DNA from: Acidobacteriaceae bacterium
GTDB taxonomy: Bacteria > Acidobacteriota > Terriglobia > Terriglobales > Acidobacteriaceae
NCBI GenBank assembly: GCA_009781125.1
Contig: WQYS01000009.1
Location: 1-20,805, forward strand
Reading direction: 5' to 3'
Length of the DNA: 20,805 bases
Part shown: in pieces, positions 16,790 to 20,805 of the stretch
Position numbering within the stretch: position 1 is the stretch's first letter
Layout: the number at the start of each line of letters is the position of its first letter
Position numbers and translations under genes: made by a program
The notes under the pieces: generated by a model
Told to the model about the DNA's origin: nothing
Database searches by the model: none
The model's input: the letters and a program-made list of their open reading frames with translations, nothing else

Positions 16790-17079
16790 AACGTGAAAAT
16801 TTTAATAGATAAATACGTCCAGTGAATGGGGTTTTTTGCATAAAACCGATCTACAGCCCGAAATGTGGTACGCTCTGCAATACACCGGCTTACCCCCGGT
16901 CTGGCCCACCATAAAGTCAAACAAAATAAACCAAGAGAGCAGGCTTCCGCCCTGTAGGCGCTAAGATAAGGAGTTTCTGCTTTCAGGTACGCCAAGCCTG
17001 AAGGCTTGCGGAAGGTCTGCAATCCACAAAAAAACCGTGGCCGCCCTCCCGGGCGTGTAGACTAAGTACCTTACATCCT
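16790..17079. other. Intergenic region between divergent transcription units
   Basis: With the leader at 16655-16789 this makes a 425-bp gap without a supported gene. It holds AT-rich tracts near 16790-16850 and a short hairpin, CAAGCC (16993-16998) with GGCTTG (17003-17008) around TGAA, with no T-run. A possible -10 element TAGACT (17058-17063) lies 16 bases before the metallophosphoesterase ATG. A 78-codon minus-strand frame (17022-16786) has no Shine-Dalgarno, no hydrophobic or domain pattern, and looks random. Confidence 0.6.
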
Positions 17080-17868
17080 ATGCGCGGCCTGATCCTTTCC
17101 GATATTCACTCGAACCTGGAAGCACTGACCGCCGTGCTGGAGGCAGCGGCTCCCTTCGATGTTGTCTGGAACCTTGGCGATGTGGTGGGCTACGGAGCCA
17201 ATCCGAACGAGGTCATGGAGATCGTCCGCTCCACGGTGCTGTACAACATACGCGGCAACCATGACCGCATCTGCTCGGGCACGGACCCGGCGCTGGGATT
17301 CAATCCCGTCGCACGCGAGGCCGCCCTCTGGACCCGCAAGGTGATGACCACAGAAAACCGCGAATGGCTCCTTGGAGGCCCTTTTATAGGCCCGCTCCAT
17401 CTGGGAAGAGGGGTCAAGCCCGAGCCTGAAAACCATATCAACAAGGTAGCGCTGGCCCACGGCTCTCCTCTCGGTGAGGATGAGTACATCCTGTCCATGA
17501 GCGATGCATGGGAGCCCTTGCAGCGCGCGACCGTGCCGCTCACCTTCATCGGCCATACGCACCTGCAGGGAGGATATCTGCTGAAAAACCGTAAACAGCA
17601 GATGCAGATTCGCCCACAATACGCAAACCTCGACCAGTCCGTCTGCTGGACGCTGCCCGTTACTCCGGAGGTGCTGTGTCTGATCAATCCAGGCTCCGTC
17701 GGCCAGCCCCGCGACAGCGACTGGCGAGCGGCGTTCGCCATCTACGATAGCGAAGCCGAAGAGATCATCTTCCACCGCGTTCCCTACGATGTCGCCGCTG
17801 CGCAGAAGCAAATCCTGGCGGCAGGACTACCGGAGCGGCTGGCAGAGCGGCTGAGCGCAGGAAGATAA
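17080..17868 (+). CDS. Calcineurin-like metallophosphoesterase (YfcE/MJ0936 type)
   Basis: The 262-residue cytoplasmic protein has every metal-site motif of the small phosphodiesterase family: SDIHSN with Asp8/His10, GDVVGYG with Asp34, GNHD with Asn60/His61, AHGSP with His127, and GHTH with His159/His161, plus NPGSVGQPRD. Such enzymes hydrolyse phosphodiesters with two Mn or Fe ions; the natural substrate is usually unknown. No Shine-Dalgarno precedes the ATG, and a possible -10 box is only 16 bases away, so the transcript may be leaderless or nearly so. The next gene begins within about 10-50 bp on the same strand, indicating an operon. Confidence 0.9.
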   Translation: MRGLILSDIHSNLEALTAVLEAAAPFDVVWNLGDVVGYGANPNEVMEIVRSTVLYNIRGNHDRICSGTDPALGFNPVAREAALWTRKVMTTENREWLLGGPFIGPLHLGRGVKPEPENHINKVALAHGSPLGEDEYILSMSDAWEPLQRATVPLTFIGHTHLQGGYLLKNRKQQMQIRPQYANLDQSVCWTLPVTPEVLCLINPGSVGQPRDSDWRAAFAIYDSEAEEIIFHRVPYDVAAAQKQILAAGLPERLAERLSAGR

Positions 17869-17918
17869 AGAACCGGGTGCATCCTTTCCGTCCGGCGAAG
17901 TACCATGCATATAGGACC

Positions 17919-19247
17919 ATGCCGAATCTGCGACGACTCTCTCTCCTTTTCCTGCTGGTTGCGCTCACCCTCTGCGCCGGAGCACAGACGCTTGCCCGCA
18001 AGGGCTGGGCCGGCTCTGGACTGAACTCCGACCCGTGGTGGAAACACGCGGTTGTCTACCGGCTCGACCCGAAGCATTTCTCCGCCGACGGCCTGCGCGG
18101 AGTATCGAGCCGCCTCAGCTACATACAGTCGCTCGGAGCCGACGCCATTCTTCTGGACGGCGTCGCCGTCAACAGCTCCGGCAATCTCGATCCGGCGCTA
18201 GGCACGATGGACGATCTCGACGACCTGATTCGCCAGTTCAGCAGTCGCAGCATCCGCGTGCTTCTACGGCTTGATCCGAAGACAGCAGACCAGGCTTCCA
18301 CCGCGCGTCTCTGGCTCGCTCACGGAATCGCGGGCTTCTATGCGCCGGAGGCGACGCCAGACCAGATTGCAGAGATTCAGAAGACGCTCAACTCTTTTGC
18401 CGGCCAGCGGATTCTCATCGGCAACCTCGACCTCGCCGCTGTTCCCGCAGCGTCTCCCGAACCCATAACGCCTGCTGCCGACAGCAAAACGCCGTCTCGT
18501 CGCAGAGCATCGCGCCGCAGAGCCTCGCGCATTCACACAGCTCCGCCCGCAAGTAAACCTGCCAATAAAACGGCAGGACCGCAACTGCTTGCCGACCCGC
18601 GTCCCGGAACGGTGACGCAGTTGACCGCCGACGACGTTCGGCCAGCTCTTGAGGCTTCGCAGGAGACCTTGCGCAGCACGGTCTCTCTGCTGCTCATCAG
18701 CGGCGGCCCCGCCTACAAGCGCAGCTTCAGCCGCTACGCCAACGGCAGTCATGATGTGGACATTGCCAAGACTCTGGCCGCCATTCTGCTGACGACGCGC
18801 TCGGGAGCGCTGCTCTACTCCGGCCAGGAGCTCGGAATCCCAGCGGCATCTCCGCAAGATGATGCTCCGAAAGACACGAGCGCCGCGCTTCAGGATGCTG
18901 ACCCGGCCTCGCTGCTGAATTGGTATCGCCAGCTAAGCGCGATGCACCACACCAACCGCACGCTGGCATCGGCGGACGAGATCATTCTCAACCACGATGA
19001 CCAGAACGTCCTCGCCTGGGTACGCAAGCCCGGCGCGGTCTCGCCGGAGACACCAGCGATTGTTGTCGTCTGCAATCTGTCGGACAAGCCGGTGACGCTC
19101 TCGCTCAAGCAGGACATGCAGCGGCTGGGGCTGCGCGGCAGCTTTCTGCGCGCCATCCTGCGCTCGGACAACGCCATGGGAGCCATGCACCTCGACGGCA
19201 TGACACTGGCGCCCTACATGGTCTATATAGGAGAACTTCGCTTTTAG
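17919..19247 (+). CDS. Secreted GH13-like (alpha-amylase fold) protein, probably catalytically inactive
   Basis: From the ATG at 17919 the product is 442 residues with a signal peptide (about 1-23). GH13 landmarks remain: WWKHAVVYRLDPKHF near the first barrel strand, SYIQSLGADAILLDG, GALLYSGQELGIP near the barrel end, and a C-terminal beta domain (IVVVCNLSDKPVTL). Catalytic motifs are eroded: the nucleophile region reads GIAGFYAPEA (137-146), with Pro in place of the expected Asp, and the acid/base strand reads ILIGNLD (165-171) with Asn where Glu is expected. The third site keeps SHD (277-279). A basic Ser/Arg-rich and Pro/Ala-rich insert (about 176-220) interrupts the barrel. A GTG at 17877 is an alternative start. 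It sits between a phosphoesterase and a membrane protein gene. It may bind rather than cleave glycans. Confidence 0.75.
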   Translation: MPNLRRLSLLFLLVALTLCAGAQTLARKGWAGSGLNSDPWWKHAVVYRLDPKHFSADGLRGVSSRLSYIQSLGADAILLDGVAVNSSGNLDPALGTMDDLDDLIRQFSSRSIRVLLRLDPKTADQASTARLWLAHGIAGFYAPEATPDQIAEIQKTLNSFAGQRILIGNLDLAAVPAASPEPITPAADSKTPSRRRASRRRASRIHTAPPASKPANKTAGPQLLADPRPGTVTQLTADDVRPALEASQETLRSTVSLLLISGGPAYKRSFSRYANGSHDVDIAKTLAAILLTTRSGALLYSGQELGIPAASPQDDAPKDTSAALQDADPASLLNWYRQLSAMHHTNRTLASADEIILNHDDQNVLAWVRKPGAVSPETPAIVVVCNLSDKPVTLSLKQDMQRLGLRGSFLRAILRSDNAMGAMHLDGMTLAPYMVYIGELRF

Positions 19248-19255
19248 GATCGTGT

Positions 19256-19786
19256 ATGTATAACTCAGTCTTTGAGAAAAACTTTCCAAAACGTGTTCAT
19301 CTACAGCATAGAAATGGTGGATTGTATGTCCGCATTGAACGACAGAATGCACGAGGAGTCTACTTCTGGTGGATGTTTCTCTCGACTTTTGTATTTGCCG
19401 TGTTCGCACAGGTAATGTGGGAAGCACCGGGTCTACGCTTTGGCAGCACACTTTTCGTAGTATTAATTTTTCTGTTAGGTACTGCTGCATATCTGATTGC
19501 TCTTGTATTTAGTATTTGGTATGCATTCGGAGTCGAAGCTATCTCTATCGATGGAGATACGTTGCGCTGGACACTCACTGCGCTTCGCTGGCATCATACA
19601 AAAATCATTCGAACTGCAGAGATCACAAGTGTGAAAGCTATTACACCTTGGACGTGGCTGGATAATACCGTTGAAATTAATACCGACCGTAGGCACTATT
19701 ACCGGCTGGGGACCAAACTACGTCGTGACGAAACAATTGAATTGGCGAACAGTCTGAGTCATGCAATCGGTTGTAAATTGTCTTGA
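19256..19786 (+). CDS. Small membrane protein with PH-like C-terminal domain, unknown function
   Basis: The 176-residue protein has two transmembrane segments (about 35-52 and 64-92) followed by a cytoplasmic-type domain of short strands (AISIDGDTLRWTLTALRW, TAEITSVKAITPW, NTVEINTDRRHYYRLG) and a final helix (DETIELANSLSHAI). This pattern resembles bacterial PH-domain membrane proteins. No specific family is assigned. The gene starts 8 bp after the GH13-like stop, and its AGGA Shine-Dalgarno overlaps that stop. Its sequence is visibly richer in A and T than its neighbours, which may indicate later acquisition. It ends 7 bp from the convergent cytochrome gene, with no obvious terminator between. 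Confidence 0.75.
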   Translation: MYNSVFEKNFPKRVHLQHRNGGLYVRIERQNARGVYFWWMFLSTFVFAVFAQVMWEAPGLRFGSTLFVVLIFLLGTAAYLIALVFSIWYAFGVEAISIDGDTLRWTLTALRWHHTKIIRTAEITSVKAITPWTWLDNTVEINTDRRHYYRLGTKLRRDETIELANSLSHAIGCKLS

Positions 19787-19793
19787 GAGACTG

Positions 19794-20228
19794 CTATTTG
19801 GTATTTGGGGCGCTCTCCGCCGGAGCCGCCGCGCCGGAGGAAAACGAGCGGACCAGGATCACCAGATGCCAGATATCGTCGGGCTTGATGCGGTCGCCGT
19901 CGGACGGCATCTGGCCCTTGCCGTTCCTGATGATGTAGAAGAGTTCTCCGTCGGTCATGTCCTTCAGGGCCGCCGGGTCTGTCCAGTCCTTGAGCTTGAG
20001 CTTCATGTCGGCGACGGCTTCGCCTTTGCCGTCGCCTTTCTCGCCGTGGCACATGGCGCAGTCGTATCCGTATGTCTTCATAGCGCGGGTCTGAGATTCT
20101 GCCGTGGATTTGACCGGATTGACCGCGCCCGCGGCCTCGGCAGGAATAGCCGAAGGAGCCTGCGTGGACTGTTGTGGCGGAACCGCAAAGAAAAACAATA
20201 CGCCCAAGACGAATAGAGACTTCAACAT
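19794..20228 (-). CDS. Exported class I c-type cytochrome
   Basis: The 144-residue protein has an N-terminal hydrophobic signal (about 1-16) and one haem-binding CAMCH at Cys57-Cys60-His61 (in YDCAMCHGEKGDGKG). The probable axial Met107 lies in GKGQMPSDGDRI, and a final helix (DDIWHLVILVRSF) follows. It is a periplasmic or membrane-tethered electron carrier of the cytochrome-c class used with oxidases or dehydrogenases. Partner genes are not visible. AGAGGG lies a few bases before the ATG. The LOG-family gene ends 96 bp upstream on the same strand and could share the transcript. Confidence 0.9.
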   Translation of the reverse strand: MLKSLFVLGVLFFFAVPPQQSTQAPSAIPAEAAGAVNPVKSTAESQTRAMKTYGYDCAMCHGEKGDGKGEAVADMKLKLKDWTDPAALKDMTDGELFYIIRNGKGQMPSDGDRIKPDDIWHLVILVRSFSSGAAAPAESAPNTK

Positions 20229-20324
20229 AGCATCCCTCTCTTGCTGAACGGAATTCTATGCCTCTCAACAAACATAAGGGAAGACGGAACTTGTGCATTC
20301 CTGCTGAAGCAGGTTCCTTCCGAG

Positions 20325-20805
20325 TCAACGGCGGGTCTTGGCAATGTCCGGCCCCAGCAGCTCTTCGGCGCTCGGAGCCTGTTGCGGCCTGTCTAACGAC
20401 ACCCGCCCCATCTGCTTCTGGCGCTCGGCCTCCGGCTCCAGATGGTTCTCCGTCAGCCCTTTCTTGAGAATCGCAAAGGCCTCCTCCGGAGTATCCGCGA
20501 AGTGGAACAGATCCAGGTCGGTGCGGGCAATCGCTCCCTTCTCGGCGAGAATCTCCAGATTAATCACGCTCTTCCAGTAGCTGGAACCGTAAATTACCAC
20601 CGTAATCTTCTTGGCCAGCTTATGGGTCTGCGCCAGCGTAAGGATCTCGAACATCTCGTCCAGGGTTCCGAAGCCGCCCGGAAAGACGATCAAGCCCTTG
20701 GCCAGATAAGCGAACCAGTACTTGCGCATGAAGAAGTAGCGGAAGTCGAAGTTGAGCGCCGGAGTGATATACGGGTTCGGCATCTGCTCGAAGGGCAGCT
20801 TGATG
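20325..20805 (-). CDS. LOG-family protein (TIGR00730 type), 5' end outside the window
   Basis: The visible 160 codons are the C-terminal part of a Rossmann-fold LOG-family protein. The frame stays open to the right edge, where it reads IKLPFEQMPNPYI, so the Met at 20783 is internal and not the start. The nucleotide-binding signature PGGFGTLDE is present, followed by YGSSYWKSVINLE. Relatives act as nucleoside 5'-monophosphate phosphoribohydrolases, the activity that frees cytokinin-type bases or recycles nucleotides. The form with a MRKYWFAYLAKG segment before the motif belongs to the longer bacterial subgroup. The C-terminal 30 residues are polar and Gln/Pro-rich. Confidence 0.9.
   Translation of the reverse strand, partial: IKLPFEQMPNPYITPALNFDFRYFFMRKYWFAYLAKGLIVFPGGFGTLDEMFEILTLAQTHKLAKKITVVIYGSSYWKSVINLEILAEKGAIARTDLDLFHFADTPEEAFAILKKGLTENHLEPEAERQKQMGRVSLDRPQQAPSAEELLGPDIAKTRR

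Noticed and set aside
16993..17008. Short CAAGCC/GGCTTG hairpin as a terminator
   Set aside because: The 6-bp stem is not followed by a T-run on either strand.
16786..17022. 78-codon minus-strand frame in the 425-bp gap
   Set aside because: No Shine-Dalgarno, no recognisable domain, and it runs across the candidate promoter of the Ig-protein operon.

Overview
The window looks like a chromosomal segment of a GC-rich Gram-negative bacterium, most likely an Acidobacteriota member (Acidobacteriaceae/Terriglobia type). This is an inference. It rests on the large secreted Ig-like/FG-GAP repeat protein with a hydrophobic C-terminal tail containing an Arg cluster, the OmpA protein with a long poly-proline linker, and the overall codon use. 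No rRNA or other phylogenetic marker is present.

Layout. (1) Positions 1-8013, almost all minus strand: a complete type I-C CRISPR-Cas locus. In transcription order it is cas3 - cas5c - cas8c (with an internal cas11c start) - cas7 - cas4 - cas1 - cas2 - leader - CRISPR array. The array runs off the left edge, leaving three repeats and two full spacers in view. Genes are tightly packed, with ATGA overlaps at cas5/cas8c and cas8c/cas7. No cas6 is present, as expected, because Cas5c processes crRNA in type I-C. (2) Positions 8006-8423: upstream of cas3 lies a 45-codon frame whose C-terminal half resembles the tail of YhcG/DUF1016-type PD-(D/E)XK nucleases, two adjacent palindromes, and a divergent control region with a 9-bp inverted repeat. 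(3) Positions 8424-11068, plus strand: an APC-family permease followed by an exported, probably Tat-dependent, amidohydrolase. (4) Positions 11122-16789, minus strand: a 1345-residue secreted Ig-like/FG-GAP protein followed after 9 bp by an OmpA-like peptidoglycan-binding outer-membrane protein, ending in a clear intrinsic terminator. (5) Positions 17080-19786, plus strand: a YfcE/MJ0936-like metallophosphoesterase, a degenerate GH13 (alpha-amylase-like) protein that has lost catalytic residues, and a small AT-rich membrane protein with a PH-like C-terminal domain. (6) Positions 19794-20805, minus strand: a secreted c-type cytochrome and the 3' part of a LOG-family (PGGxGT) protein cut by the window edge.

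How the parts work together. The Cas genes form one immune operon: adaptation by Cas1-Cas2-Cas4, Cascade from Cas5c-Cas7-Cas8c-Cas11c, and interference by Cas3. The permease/amidohydrolase pair looks like a hydrolyse-and-import module of unknown substrate. The Ig/FG-GAP protein and OmpA-like protein look co-transcribed and probably act at the outer surface. The most informative non-routine observations are the internal cas11c start with its own Shine-Dalgarno, the nuclease-tail relic fused to the cas3 start region, and the catalytically dead GH13 protein. I see no clear evidence of a wholly new defence system.
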